Shown piece by piece: positions 44,369-53,630 of a stretch of DNA of 64,000 nt. Every line of letters begins with the position of its first letter. The stretch's first letter is position 1. Location: the NCBI RefSeq assembly GCF_009650765.1, contig NZ_CP045740.1, positions 1,798,001 through 1,862,000 of the forward strand, written 5' to 3'. The translations under genes and the position numbers were made by a program. Origin of the DNA: Streptomyces sp. SUK 48 (lineage in GTDB: Bacteria; Actinomycetota; Actinomycetes; Streptomycetales; Streptomycetaceae). The notes under the pieces are model-generated. The model was not told where the DNA came from, did no database searches, and worked only from the letters and a program-made list of their open reading frames with translations.

Positions 44369-45576
44369 ATGGAGTTCCGGCAGTCGAACAAGCTCAGCGA
44401 GGTCTGTTACGAGATCCGCGGCCCGGTGATCGAGCACGCGGACGCGCTGGAGGAGGCGGGCCACAGCGTGCTGCGCCTGAACACCGGCAACCCCGCGGCC
44501 TTCGGCTTCGAGGCACCGGAGGAGATCCTCCAGGACATGATCCGGATGCTGCCCCGGGCCCATGGCTACACGGACTCCCGGGGCGTGCTCTCCGCCCGCC
44601 GCGCCGTCGCCCAGCGCTACCAGACCCTGGGCCTCGAAGTCGACGTGGACGACGTCTACTTGGGCAACGGCGTCTCGGAGCTGGTCTCCATGGCCGTACA
44701 GGCGCTGATCGAGGACGGCGACGAGATCCTCATCCCCGCCCCGGACTTCCCGCTCTGGACCGCGGTCACCACGCTGGCAGGCGGCAAGGCCGTGCACTAC
44801 CTGTGCGACGAGGGGGCCGACTGGAACCCGGACCTCGCCGACATGGCCTCGAAGATCACGGACCGCACCAAGGCCGTGGTCATCATCAACCCCAACAACC
44901 CGACGGGCGCGGTGTATCCGAAGGAGGTCGTGGAGGGCATCCTGGACCTCGCCCGCCGGCACGGCCTGATGGTGTTCGCCGACGAGATCTACGACCAGAT
45001 CCTGTACGACGACGCCGTGCACCACTCGGCCGCCGCCCTCGCCCCCGACCTGGTCGTCCTCACCTTCTGCGGGCTGTCCAAGACGTACCGCGTGGCGGGC
45101 TTCCGCTCCGGCTGGCTGGTCGTCACCGGCCCCCGGCAGCACGCGAAGGACTACCTGGAGGGGCTGACCATGCTCGCCTCCATGCGGCTGTGCGCCAACG
45201 CGCCCGCGCAGTACGCCATCCAGGCCGCGCTGGGCGGCCGCCAGTCCATCCGCGAACTCACCGTGCCCGGCGGACGGTTGTACGAGCAGCGCACCGTGGC
45301 CTGGGAGCGGCTCAACGAGATCCCGGGCGTCTCCTGCGTCAAGCCCAAGGGCGCGCTTTACGCCTTCCCGCGCCTGGACCCCAAGGTGCACCGCATCCAC
45401 GACGACGAGAAGTTCGTCCTGGACCTGCTGCTGCGCGAGAAGATCCAGGTCGTGCAGGGCACCGGCTTCAACTGGCCCTCCCCCGACCACTTCCGCATCC
45501 TCACCCTGCCCCAGGCCGACGACCTGGAGGCGGCGATCGGGCGGATCGGGCGGTTCCTCGGGGGTATCGGCAGTAG
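44369..45576 (+). CDS. AlaA-type class I aminotransferase, apparent frameshift at end
   Basis: This fold-type I PLP aminotransferase is similar to the AlaA glutamate-pyruvate type. It has LRLNTGNPAAFGF, the INPNNPTGAVYP loop, DEIYDQI, the PLP-lysine FCGLSKTYRVAGFRSGW and the substrate-binding region NWPSPDHFRI. Its natural-looking end, IGRFLGGYRQ, needs one more G in the run at 45560-45564; then it stops at 45576. As written the frame runs to 46192 across the convergent ATP-grasp gene, which is unlikely. About 402 aa if corrected. It supplies or drains alanine in central metabolism. Confidence 0.88.
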
Positions 45577-45648
45577 CGGCGCGGGGCCGGGGGCGCATCC
45601 GCCGCACCGGCCCCGGCCGCGGGTGTCAGCGGCGCCGGTACGCGCGGT

Positions 45649-46887
45649 TCACGCGCCGCACCACTCCGCCGTGGCCGCGGTCCGCACGTCGGCGGCCAGG
45701 ACGTCCGGGTCGGTGTGCCACAGCAGTACCGAGACGCCGAGGGCGCCCGAGGTGCCGGTGTGGGTCCGCCGGGCGGCCCGGCGGACGTGCACGAGCCGCT
45801 TACTGCTCGCCTCGGGGGTGTGCCGGTACCGCTCGCCCGGCATGACGGGGATCCACACCCACGCCGCCTGGGTGCCCGTGGGCCGCGGCTCCGGGACGGG
45901 CAGACCGGCCTGGAGGGCGAGATTGGCCTCCTCCAGGTTCAACCCCGCGTGCAGGTCGGACAGTTCGGACACCAGGGCGCCGGGTGCCCGCCCCGCGACC
46001 TCCACCACGATCAGCTCGCCCGCGCCGTCGACGGCGAACTCCGTGTGGACGACGAAGGCCCCCTCGGCACCGAGGGCGGCGACCACGGCGCGGTTCAGCT
46101 CATGGGCGCGCCGGGAGAGTTCGCTGTCGTACGGGACGGTCCAGCCGCCGAGCCTGCGGCCGTCGGGCAGGTCGAGCAGCGGGCCGAGATAGGTGCCGGT
46201 CTGGACGGGGGTGGGCACCCCGTCGCGGACCAGGCTGTTGACGTGGTGGAAGGTGCCGTCGAGGAACTCCTCGATCTGCCAGCCCTGTTCACCCTGGTGC
46301 GCCGCGAGCCAGTCGCGCAGTTCGGGCTGCGTGCGCAGGACGGCGACACCCCGGGAGTTGGCCTCCCGGCGGGGCTTGGCGACGGCGGGCAGGCCGACGG
46401 CCCCGGTGACGAGGGCGGGGCCGGCCACCGGTTCCGGCACGCCCTCGGCGAGGGCGAGGAAGCGCGGCACACGCACCCCGGCGGCGGCCAGGCGCTCCTT
46501 CATCAGCACCTTGTCGATGTAGTGCGCGGGCACGGCCGGGTGCCGTGCGGGCAGCCCGAACTCGGCGCGCAGGTCGGCGCAATCGATGAGGCAGTACTCG
46601 TCGTTGGTGACGACCTGCACCGCCCGGTCCCCGGCGAGGCGCCGGATCTCGGCGGCCCAGGCGTCCCGCGGCGCACGGTGGACGGCCGGGGCCTCGCCCG
46701 GCGCGTCCTCGCGCATCACCACGTCGGCCCCGCCGTCGGCGTCGGTGAGGACGACGGTCTCCCAGCGCGCCGGGTCGAAGGTGGCCGCCGGGTCGGTGGT
46801 GAGGGGCTGGCGGGAGTGCAGGAGCACCGCCAGGGGGCGCGGATCGGGCGCTTTTGGGGGACGGTGGCGGTCGGGCGAACTGGTCAT
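45649..46887 (-). CDS. ATP-grasp domain protein
   Basis: This 412-aa ATP-grasp protein shows a pre-ATP-grasp N-terminal domain (LAVLLHSRQ..VVLTDADGG), YIDKVLMKERLAAAGV at the start of the ATP-grasp domain, AVAKPRREANSRGV for nucleotide binding, and HTEFAVDG..IVVEVAGRAPGA for metal. It resembles D-Ala-D-Ala-ligase/carboxylase-like family members of unknown substrate. It is a single gene convergent with the aminotransferase gene. There is a GC-rich inverted repeat (GGGGCCGG / CCGGCCCC) at 45583-45616 between them. No cluster partner is evident. Confidence 0.85.
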   Translation of the reverse strand: MTSSPDRHRPPKAPDPRPLAVLLHSRQPLTTDPAATFDPARWETVVLTDADGGADVVMREDAPGEAPAVHRAPRDAWAAEIRRLAGDRAVQVVTNDEYCLIDCADLRAEFGLPARHPAVPAHYIDKVLMKERLAAAGVRVPRFLALAEGVPEPVAGPALVTGAVGLPAVAKPRREANSRGVAVLRTQPELRDWLAAHQGEQGWQIEEFLDGTFHHVNSLVRDGVPTPVQTGTYLGPLLDLPDGRRLGGWTVPYDSELSRRAHELNRAVVAALGAEGAFVVHTEFAVDGAGELIVVEVAGRAPGALVSELSDLHAGLNLEEANLALQAGLPVPEPRPTGTQAAWVWIPVMPGERYRHTPEASSKRLVHVRRAARRTHTGTSGALGVSVLLWHTDPDVLAADVRTAATAEWCGA

Positions 46888-47139
46888 GATCGGCCTGTCG
46901 TGTCGGCGCCGTCGCGGCTGGTGGAGGCGCTATGGACCTGTCGAGACGCACGAGCTTCGGCCGTCGCCTCCGGAGAGTCAAGAGCCTCTTCGGCCAAGAC
47001 GGGGAACCGGGGAAGGGCACCCACGGCCTCCACGGTCGGGGCCTCGTACCGCGTCCCCTTGTCAGACCCTCGTCCTACGCTTCTTTCCGGGTCGCCGAAC
47101 CGACGGCCCTGCCCGGCGACACCCGGAGGGGAGCGCATC

Positions 47140-47772
47140 GTGAGCCGAGAGCCGACCGCCGCCCAGCGGCGGGTGATCGACGCGGCCGACCCGGACACCG
47201 GCCGGCTGCGCGGTACGCAGGCGCAGCTCGCGGCGCTGGTGCGGCGGGGTCTCGCCTTCCGGCACCCGCGCCCGCCGCACGACCACTTCCTGACCCCGGC
47301 CGGGCAGCGCGTACGCGAGGGGACACCCGGGACACCGGAGCGATCCGGGCAACCGGCTCCCTCCCCCGGTGTCTTCGTCGCGCGCGTCGGCGGCGCGGAG
47401 GAGGCGGTCCCGTCCTCGGAGGCCGGGCGTCTGCGGGAGGTGCGCGGTGCCTGGCAGGGCCTGCTGGAGCTGCGCCGGATGACCAGCCCGGACGGCTCGG
47501 TGGACCGTCCGTGCGCCTGGGAGCGCGGTCATCTGGTGCGGGCCGCCGCCCTCGCCCTGGAGGCGGCCGGACACCGGCCGCAGACGGCGGCCACCCCCGG
47601 CTACCGGGTGCGCGCGACCCCGCAGCCGGAGGCGGTCGCCGTGTACGCGCCGGACGCGGCGGTCCTGGCGGCCTGCGCGGACACGCTGGAGCGGGCGGGG
47701 TGGCAGCCGGGCGAGTACACCGAGCCGCGCACCCGCACCCGCTATCTGCTGGCGTCCCCGCGCCGTACCTGA
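47140..47772 (+). CDS. Hypothetical protein, winged-helix-like N-terminus
   Basis: This 210-aa protein starts at GTG 47140 behind GGAGGGGA. The first 70 residues (TAAQRRVIDAADPDTGRLRGTQAQLAALVRRGLAF in outline) look like a small helix-turn-helix-type module with RxHDHFLTPAGQRVRE, and a Pro-rich linker follows. The C-terminal part (about 120-210) is alpha/beta and ends EPRTRTRYLLAS. I do not recognise a named family. It lies about 250 bp from the divergent ATP-grasp gene. Confidence 0.65.
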   Translation: MSREPTAAQRRVIDAADPDTGRLRGTQAQLAALVRRGLAFRHPRPPHDHFLTPAGQRVREGTPGTPERSGQPAPSPGVFVARVGGAEEAVPSSEAGRLREVRGAWQGLLELRRMTSPDGSVDRPCAWERGHLVRAAALALEAAGHRPQTAATPGYRVRATPQPEAVAVYAPDAAVLAACADTLERAGWQPGEYTEPRTRTRYLLASPRRT

Positions 47773-47868
47773 CCCGGGGGCGCCCGGCCCGCCCCGCGTG
47801 GAAGGATCACCGGGTGGGCGGCGCCGCCGTACCGGGGCAGCCGTCTTTTCCGAACACGAGGGGAAGCC

Positions 47869-48291
47869 GTGAGCGAACCGTTTTCCGTCCGCGTCACCGT
47901 CCGCGGGTACGAGACCGATGTGCAGGGCCATCTGAACCAGGCCGTGTACCTCCAGTACGCCGAGCACGCCCGCTGGTCGCTGCTCCAGGCCGCCGGCATC
48001 GGCCAGACCGGCCTGGTGCGCACCGGCGTCGGCCCGGTGGTCCTGGAGACGACCATCCGCTATCTGCGCGAACTCCTCGCCGGTGACGAGGTGGACGTGA
48101 GCTGCGCCTTCGAGTGGAGCTCCGGCAAGACCTTCAAGATCCACCAGGAGATGCGCAAGACCGACGGCACCGTGGCCGCCGAACTCACCGGCGTCGGGGG
48201 CCTGCTGGACCTGAAGGAGCGCAAGCTGGTCGCCGACCCGGCGAAGATCTTCACGGAACTCGCTTCCGAACCGGCCCTGTTCGGGCTGTGA
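47869..48291 (+). CDS. 4HBT-family acyl-CoA thioesterase
   Basis: This 140-aa hotdog-fold protein has the 4HBT motif: VRGYETDVQGHLNQAVYLQYAEHARW with catalytic Asp in ETDVQGH, then RTGVGPVVLETTIRYLREL. It should hydrolyse an acyl-CoA or acyl-carrier thioester. GTG 47869 follows GGGGAAG. It is a single gene, and the purine permease converges on it. The substrate is unknown. Confidence 0.88.
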   Translation: MSEPFSVRVTVRGYETDVQGHLNQAVYLQYAEHARWSLLQAAGIGQTGLVRTGVGPVVLETTIRYLRELLAGDEVDVSCAFEWSSGKTFKIHQEMRKTDGTVAAELTGVGGLLDLKERKLVADPAKIFTELASEPALFGL

Positions 48292-48409
48292 CCGGACGGG
48301 GGCGGTGGCGGGCCGGCCCAGCACCCGGGACACATCCCCGGTGACCGGCGCGTCGCCGGGGCGGGAACCCCGGGGTGCCGCATGCGCGACCCCGCCCCCG
48401 GCCCCGCCC

Positions 48410-49807
48410 TCACTGCACCGGCGCCAGTTCCTCCCCCGCCTCCATCGGATGCGTGACGTCCTGTGCGTCCCGGCCCCGGCCGAGGTGGTTGAAGACCAGG
48501 TTGAGCAGGACCGCCGTGACGCAGCCCGTGGAGATGCCCGAGTCCAGGACGATCCGCGCGGTGTCCGGGAACGCGTGGTAGAAGTCCGGGGCCGTGATCG
48601 GCACGATGCCGATGGCCAGGGAGACCGCCACGATGAGGACGTTGTTGTCCTTGTCCAGGCCGGCCCGTACCAGGGTCTGGATGCCGCTCGCGGCGACCGA
48701 GCCGAAGAGGACCACACCCGCGCCGCCGAGGACCGGGCGGGGGACGACGGCGATCAGGGACGCGGCCGCCGGGCACAGGCCCATCAGGACGAGGAAGCCG
48801 CCGCCGAAGGCGACGACGAAGCGGCTGCGGATGCGGGTCATGGCGACCAGGCCGATGTTCTGGGCGAACGCGCTGCACATGAAGCCGTTGAAGAACGGGC
48901 TGAGGGCGGAGCCCAGGGTGTCGGCGCGCAGGCCGGCCGCGATGGTCCGTTCGTCGGAGGGCCGTTCGACGATCTCGCCGAGGGCCAGCATGTCGGCGGT
49001 GGACTCGGTCATCGAGACCACCATCACCACGCACATCGACAGGATCGCGGCGATGTGGAACTGCGGGGCGCCGAAGTGGAAGGGGGCCGGGAAGCCGACC
49101 AGGTCGGCCGCGGCGACCGGGGAGAAGTCGGTGGCCCCGAACGGGATCGCGATCAGCGTGCCGGCGACCAGTCCGAGCAGCACCGCGATCTGCTTGACGA
49201 ACCCGCGGGTGAAGCGGCGCAGCAGCAGGACGATGACGAGGGTGATGCCGGCCAGGGTGAGGTTGGTGGTCGAGCCGTAGTCGTGGGCCGACGGGTCGGG
49301 GCCCTGGGCCCAGCCGAAGGCGACCGGGAGCAGGGAGATGCCGATCAGGGTGATGACCGTCCCGGTGACGACGGGCGGGAAGAAGCGGACGGCCTTGCAG
49401 AACACCGGGGCGGCGAGGAAGCCGAGGAGACCGGCGACCATGACCGCGCCGAAGATCATCGGCAGGGCGTCGGACTTGTCCTTGGCCGAGGCGATGATCG
49501 CCGTCATGGGGGCGACACCGGCGAAGGTGACGCCGTTGACGAAGGGCAGCCGGGCGCCGATCTTCCAGAAGCCGAGGGTCTGGAGGAACGTGGCGAGGCC
49601 CGCGGTGAACAGACAGGCGCCGGTGAGGAAGGTGAGGTCGGTGCCGGACAGACCGGCGGCCGCGCCGACGATCAGGGGCGGGGCGACGACGCCCGCGTAC
49701 ATGGCGGCCACATGCTGGAGGCCGCTGGTCGCCATCTTCAGGGCGGGGAGCTTCTCGTCCACCGGATGGACGGGGACTGGCGCTGCTTCGGCGGATTGGG
49801 CGGACAC
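48410..49807 (-). CDS. NCS2-family purine/xanthine permease
   Basis: This 465-aa membrane protein has about 12-14 hydrophobic segments and the NCS2 signatures: LQHVAAMYAGVVAPPLIVG at the first segment, MTESTADMLALGEI (the central motif with the key Glu) and NGFMCSAFAQNIGLVAMT. It should symport a purine or urate with protons or sodium across the plasma membrane. Its position next to deaminase and urate genes fits uptake of purines as a nitrogen source. ATG 49807 starts MSAQSAEAA. The region upstream carries unusual 23-bp-period repeats. Confidence 0.93.
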   Translation of the reverse strand: MSAQSAEAAPVPVHPVDEKLPALKMATSGLQHVAAMYAGVVAPPLIVGAAAGLSGTDLTFLTGACLFTAGLATFLQTLGFWKIGARLPFVNGVTFAGVAPMTAIIASAKDKSDALPMIFGAVMVAGLLGFLAAPVFCKAVRFFPPVVTGTVITLIGISLLPVAFGWAQGPDPSAHDYGSTTNLTLAGITLVIVLLLRRFTRGFVKQIAVLLGLVAGTLIAIPFGATDFSPVAAADLVGFPAPFHFGAPQFHIAAILSMCVVMVVSMTESTADMLALGEIVERPSDERTIAAGLRADTLGSALSPFFNGFMCSAFAQNIGLVAMTRIRSRFVVAFGGGFLVLMGLCPAAASLIAVVPRPVLGGAGVVLFGSVAASGIQTLVRAGLDKDNNVLIVAVSLAIGIVPITAPDFYHAFPDTARIVLDSGISTGCVTAVLLNLVFNHLGRGRDAQDVTHPMEAGEELAPVQ

Positions 49808-49892
49808 GGCGGGCTCCTCCGGTCGGTTAAGACACGTCTGCTGTGGACGTGGGTTTCAGGGAGGTGGTGCGCGACGGTCGTGCGGGACCGGG

Positions 49893-49952
49893 GACCCGTA
49901 GGGGTCGTGGACGGGGACCCGTGGGGGTCGTGGACGGAGACCCGTAGGGCTC
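49893..49952. repeat. Three tandem GACCC-N4-GGGTC palindromes, 23-bp period
   Basis: GACCCGTAGGGGTC (49893-49906), GACCCGTGGGGGTC (49916-49929) and GACCCGTAGGGCTC (49939-49952) are spaced exactly 23 bp, with a more degenerate copy (AAACCGTGGGGATC) at 49960-49973. They lie 86-150 bp upstream of the permease start, inside the 286-bp gap after the deaminase gene. They may be an operator array or structured RNA. Confidence 0.85.
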
Positions 49953-50093
49953 GTAAAGGAAACCGTGGGGATCGTCAGGGGAACCGTTCCGGGGCGCGCA
50001 CGCTCGCGCGCGCCCCGGAGCCGGCCGCCGTGGGCCCCGCTCGGGTCCACGGCTGCCGGCCGGGAGCCGTCCCTCCCGGCCGGAGTCGGGGGG

Positions 50094-51473
50094 TCAGCGC
50101 CGCGCGGCGAGCTGCGCCAGGCGCCGGGCCTCGTCGCGCGTGGAGCGCGCGATGGCGTCCTCGTCGACGGTCAGCAGCCGGCCGTCCGCGACGATCTGCC
50201 GGCCGTTCACGAACGACGCGGTGACCGGGGCGGCCGCGCCGAAGACCAGGGCGGTCACCGGGTCGGCGATGGAGGCGTGGGCCAGCGTGTCCAGCTTCCA
50301 CAGCACCACGTCGGCCAGCTTGCCCGCCTGGAGCGAACCGGTCTCGGCGGCGCGGCCGAGCACCCGGGCGCCCCCGTGGGTGCCGAGCCGCAGGGCCTGG
50401 CGGGCGTTGAGCGCGGCCTCCCTGTGGGCGCCGAGCCGGTTGATGAGCAGGGCGTTGCGCAGCTCGGTGTGGAGTTCGCCGGACTCGTTGGAGGCGGTGC
50501 CGTCGACGCCGAGGCCGACCGGGACGCCGGCGGCGAGCATGTCGGGGACCCGGGCGATGCCCGCGGCGAGCCGGGCGTTGGACGAGGGGCAGTGCGCGAC
50601 GCCGGTCCCGGTGCGGGCGAAGGCGGCGATGTCGGAGTCGTTCATGTGGACGCAGTGCGCCATCCACACGTCCTCGCCCAGCCAGCCGGTGGACTCGAAG
50701 TAGTCGGTCGGGCCCATGCCGAACAGCTCGTGGCAGAACTTCTCCTCCTCCACCGTCTCCGAGCCGTGCGTGTGCAGCCGCACGCCGAGCCGGCGGGCCA
50801 ACTCGGCGCCGTCGCGCATGAGTTCGGTGGAGACGGAGAAGGGGGAGCAGGGTGCCACGGCGACCTGGGTCATGGCGTCGAAGGAGGGGTCGTGGTGCTC
50901 CTGGACGGTGGCCTCGGTCGCGGCGAGCGCGTCGTCCAGGCTCTCCACGGCGAAGTCCGGGGGCAGTCCGCCGTCCGACTCGCCGCGGTCCATGGAGCCG
51001 CGGGCGAGGGTGAAGCGGACGCCCGTCTCGCGGGCGGCGCGGATGATCGCGCCGGACAGGTCGCCGGTGCCGCGCGGGAAGACGTAGTGGTGGTCCATGG
51101 CCGTGGTGACCCCGCCGCGGGCCATCATGGCGAGCGAGCCCTGGGCCGCCGTGTAGGCCATGGACTCGTCGATGCGCGCCCAGACCGGGTAGAGCGCGAC
51201 CAGCCAGTCGAACAGGTTGTGGTCCGTGGCCAGGCCCCGGGTGAGCCACTGGTAGAAGTGGTGGTGGGTGTTGACCAGGCCGGGGGTCGCCAGATGTCCG
51301 GTGGCGTCGATCCGGCGGACCACGTTCTCAAGGCCCTGGGGTGCGGACCCCGCGCCGAGCGCCTCGATGCGGTTGCCGGCGAGGACCAGGTACCCGGAGG
51401 CGTACTCGGTGTCGTCGGCGTCGACGGTCGCGATCGAACAGTTCTCGATGACGATGCGCTGGGCTGCTGCCAT
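50094..51473 (-). CDS. Guanine/8-oxoguanine deaminase-like amidohydrolase
   Basis: This 459-aa amidohydrolase is of the metal-dependent deaminase family (8-oxoguanine deaminase / atrazine-chlorohydrolase-like). It shows the metal ligands THHHFYQWLTRG, then LHTHGSETVEE, the third-metal-site MAHCVHM and the catalytic Asp in VGLGVDGTASNE. Between a purine permease and uricase, deamination of guanine-type purines to xanthine-type is the likely role. ATG 51473 follows AGAAGGACG. Chlorohydrolase function is less likely in this context. It is part of the leftward urate block, 144 bp after the uricase gene. Confidence 0.85.
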   Translation of the reverse strand: MAAAQRIVIENCSIATVDADDTEYASGYLVLAGNRIEALGAGSAPQGLENVVRRIDATGHLATPGLVNTHHHFYQWLTRGLATDHNLFDWLVALYPVWARIDESMAYTAAQGSLAMMARGGVTTAMDHHYVFPRGTGDLSGAIIRAARETGVRFTLARGSMDRGESDGGLPPDFAVESLDDALAATEATVQEHHDPSFDAMTQVAVAPCSPFSVSTELMRDGAELARRLGVRLHTHGSETVEEEKFCHELFGMGPTDYFESTGWLGEDVWMAHCVHMNDSDIAAFARTGTGVAHCPSSNARLAAGIARVPDMLAAGVPVGLGVDGTASNESGELHTELRNALLINRLGAHREAALNARQALRLGTHGGARVLGRAAETGSLQAGKLADVVLWKLDTLAHASIADPVTALVFGAAAPVTASFVNGRQIVADGRLLTVDEDAIARSTRDEARRLAQLAARR

Positions 51474-51617
51474 GTTTCGTCCTTCTCGCTCAGCGGACTT
51501 CTGTGGGGAGGGCACGGCAGGACCCTGGGGAGATTTGAGTGCCGCGGCCGGGCTCCGGTGGGGGTGGTACCCCGGCCGCGGGTGCCGAAAAGGAGGTCGA
51601 TCGGGTGCGGGGGCGGA

Positions 51618-52565
51618 TCAGAGGTTGGTGAGGTCCACCGGGATCCGCGGTTCGCAGCCGTCCCGCAGGATCGTCGCCTCGATCAGGCCGTAGGGCCGGT
51701 CGGCGGCGAAGTAGACCTCGTTGTCGTTCTTGAGCCCGAACGGCTCCAGGTCGACCAGGAAGTGGTGCTTGTTGGGCAGGGAGAAGCGGACCTCGTCGAT
51801 CTCGCTCCGGTGGTTGATGATGCGCGCGCCCATCTGGTACATCGTCTGCTGCAAGGAGAGCGAGTAGGTCTCCGCGAACGCCTGGAGCATGTGCTTCTTG
51901 ACCTGCTCGTACGACTTCTCCCAGTGCGGCATCTTCTGCTCGTCGTCGGTCCAGTTGAACCGCCAGCGGCCGGAGACGGAGGTCGCCAGGATGCGGTCGT
52001 GGGCCTCCTGGAGCGTCGTGTACTTGTCCTTGACGTAGCCCCAGAACTCGGAGTTGGTCGAGTTCATGACGGTCAGGTCCTTCAGGCCGGAGACGACCTC
52101 CCAGGACGAGCCGTCGTAGGTGATCTGGGTGAGCCGGGTCTCCTGGCCCTTGCGGACGAAGGAGTGCTTGACCTCGTCGGCGCCGATGAACTGGGAGTTC
52201 GCCTCGGAGGTGGCGATCCGCTCCCAGGCGTACTCCTCGATCCGGATCCGGGCGCGCTGGATCGGCTCCTGCGAGGTGACGAAGTGGCGGGCGAGATGGA
52301 TGCCGAACTGCTCGGCGGACTCGATGCCGTGCTCCTTGGCGAACGCGAACACCGTGTTCTTGGTGGTGTCGGTCGGCAGTACATTGGCGTTGGAGCCCGA
52401 GTAGTGGACGTCCTCCATGTCACCGCTCAGCGCCACCGAGACGTTGAGGTCCTTGATGTGGTGGGTGGCGCCGTCCCGCGTGATCTTGACGACTCGGTTC
52501 TCGGCCTTGCCGTACTGGTTCTGGCCCAGGATCACAGGGCGGCCAGGGCGGGAATTGACGGTCAT
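51618..52565 (-). CDS. Urate oxidase (uricase)
   Basis: This 315-aa cofactor-free uricase converts urate and O2 to 5-hydroxyisourate and hydrogen peroxide. Hallmarks are the N-terminal LGQNQYGKAENRVVKI with the catalytic Lys, DTTKNTVFAFAKEH with the catalytic Thr, and LPNKHHFLVDLEPFG. It starts at ATG 52565, four bp after the HIU hydrolase stop. It is the third gene of an operon that performs the steps from urate to allantoin in reverse gene order. Peroxide made here explains co-control with the nearby catalase gene. Confidence 0.96.
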   Translation of the reverse strand: MTVNSRPGRPVILGQNQYGKAENRVVKITRDGATHHIKDLNVSVALSGDMEDVHYSGSNANVLPTDTTKNTVFAFAKEHGIESAEQFGIHLARHFVTSQEPIQRARIRIEEYAWERIATSEANSQFIGADEVKHSFVRKGQETRLTQITYDGSSWEVVSGLKDLTVMNSTNSEFWGYVKDKYTTLQEAHDRILATSVSGRWRFNWTDDEQKMPHWEKSYEQVKKHMLQAFAETYSLSLQQTMYQMGARIINHRSEIDEVRFSLPNKHHFLVDLEPFGLKNDNEVYFAADRPYGLIEATILRDGCEPRIPVDLTNL

Positions 52566-52569
52566 GTAG

Positions 52570-52977
52570 CTAGCTCCCTCGGTAAACGGAGTAGCCGAAC
52601 GGGTTGAGCAGCAGCGGTACGTGGTAGTGCTCGCCCGGTACGACGGCGAAGGTGATCGCCACCTCCGGGAAGAACACGGCCGGTCCGCTGTCCCGATTCG
52701 CGGGGGCGTCCTGCTGCGCATCGGCTTGCTGGTTCGCTGATTGCTCTCGGAAATACGGCTCCACCGCGAAGTCGAGCCGTACCTGGGTGGTACCCGCCGG
52801 TGGCGCCGGCAGATCCTTGCACCGGCCGTCGGCGTCGGTCGCGGAGCCGCCGAGCGCCACCCAGTCGGCGTCCCCGCCCGGGCGGGCGAAGAGGCGGACG
52901 GCGACGCCCTCGGCGGGGCGGCCGATCGAGGTGTCCAGGATGTGCGTGGACACGGAGGCGGTGGTGCTGGTGCTCAT
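52570..52977 (-). CDS. 5-hydroxyisourate hydrolase with polar insertion
   Basis: This 135-aa transthyretin-like protein hydrolyses 5-hydroxyisourate to OHCU. It has VSTHILDTSIGRPAEGV near the start, the TDADGR loop, HYHVPLLLNPFGYSVYRGS with the C-terminal YRGS signature, and the catalytic His and Arg positions visible. It is about 20 residues longer than usual because of a polar insertion, REQSANQQADAQQDAPANRD, between PYF and FPEV. Four bp or fewer separate it from its neighbours, so it is in the urate operon. Confidence 0.95.
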   Translation of the reverse strand: MSTSTTASVSTHILDTSIGRPAEGVAVRLFARPGGDADWVALGGSATDADGRCKDLPAPPAGTTQVRLDFAVEPYFREQSANQQADAQQDAPANRDSGPAVFFPEVAITFAVVPGEHYHVPLLLNPFGYSVYRGS

Positions 52978-52980
52978 GGG

Positions 52981-53493
52981 TCAGGCGTCCTCTTCGACGA
53001 GTCGGGCCAGTCGGATGCGGTTGATCTTCCCCAGTTCGGTGCGGACGATCTCCCGCTCCCGCTCCGGCGCGTTGCCGATCCGCTCCTCGACCGCGTCCCG
53101 CATCCGCTCGCCGGTCAGACCGGTGGCGCAGATCAGGAAGACATGCCCGAACCTCTCCTGGTAGGCCAGGTTGAGTTCGAGCATCCGGGCCTTGAGTTCC
53201 TCGGACGCGCCGGCCATGCCGCGCTGTTCGCGGGCCGAGGCCGGATCGCCCGGCCGGGGCCGCCCGATCGGCGGATGCCCGGCCATCGCCTCCGCCAGGT
53301 CGGCGGCGGTCAGTTCGGCCAGGGCGGCATCGCTCGCCGCGTAGAGCTCGTCGGCGGTGGCGTAGGGGCGGGCGGCGGTCAGCCGTCGTACCCACGTCGT
53401 GGAGGCGCACGCCTCGTGGAGGGCGGCGAAGGCCGCCCGCTCCTCCAGATCGTTGAACCGGGCCAGACCCGGGGGCGTGGAAGTCGACGTCAC
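52981..53493 (-). CDS. OHCU decarboxylase
   Basis: This 170-aa helical enzyme decarboxylates 2-oxo-4-hydroxy-4-carboxy-5-ureidoimidazoline to S-allantoin. The family motif is visible as AGHPPIGR with the catalytic His, followed by the EQRGM segment, LNLAYQERFGHVFLICATG and IGNAPEREREIVRTELGKINRIRL. It is the first gene of the urate operon on the minus strand; its promoter, with an overlapping operator, lies at 53542-53582. ATG 53493 gives a usual family length. Confidence 0.95.
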   Translation of the reverse strand: MTSTSTPPGLARFNDLEERAAFAALHEACASTTWVRRLTAARPYATADELYAASDAALAELTAADLAEAMAGHPPIGRPRPGDPASAREQRGMAGASEELKARMLELNLAYQERFGHVFLICATGLTGERMRDAVEERIGNAPEREREIVRTELGKINRIRLARLVEEDA

Positions 53494-53541
53494 GGGAGCC
53501 TCCGTGGCCGGATTCGGCCTTCGTGCTGAACGGGCTGCCGA

Positions 53542-53582
53542 TAGCTAACGCCCCCGGAAACGTCACGTCAACACTTTGTTGA
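53542..53582 (-). promoter_or_regulatory. Urate-operon promoter with TCAACA-N3-TGTTGA operator
   Basis: On the minus strand a -35 TTGACG (53566-53571) and -10 TAGCTA (53542-53547) are 18 bp apart. The perfect 15-bp palindrome TCAACACTTTGTTGA (53568-53582) overlaps the -35 box. The same operator and spacing occur at the catalase gene, so one repressor probably controls both. Confidence 0.8.
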
Positions 53583-53630
53583 AAAATCCGCGTAACGAGG
53601 CGTTACAGGTGAGGACACCCCCCGGGGGCT

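Noticed and set aside
45577..46192. 607-residue form of the AlaA-type aminotransferase
   Set aside because: The extra 200 residues are antisense to the ATP-grasp gene and follow a homopolymer frameshift; the natural end is at 45576.
50000..50100. Mobile-element or attachment-site boundary near the repeat array
   Set aside because: No transposase, integrase, tRNA or flanking duplication was seen; gene order on both sides is a coherent purine block.
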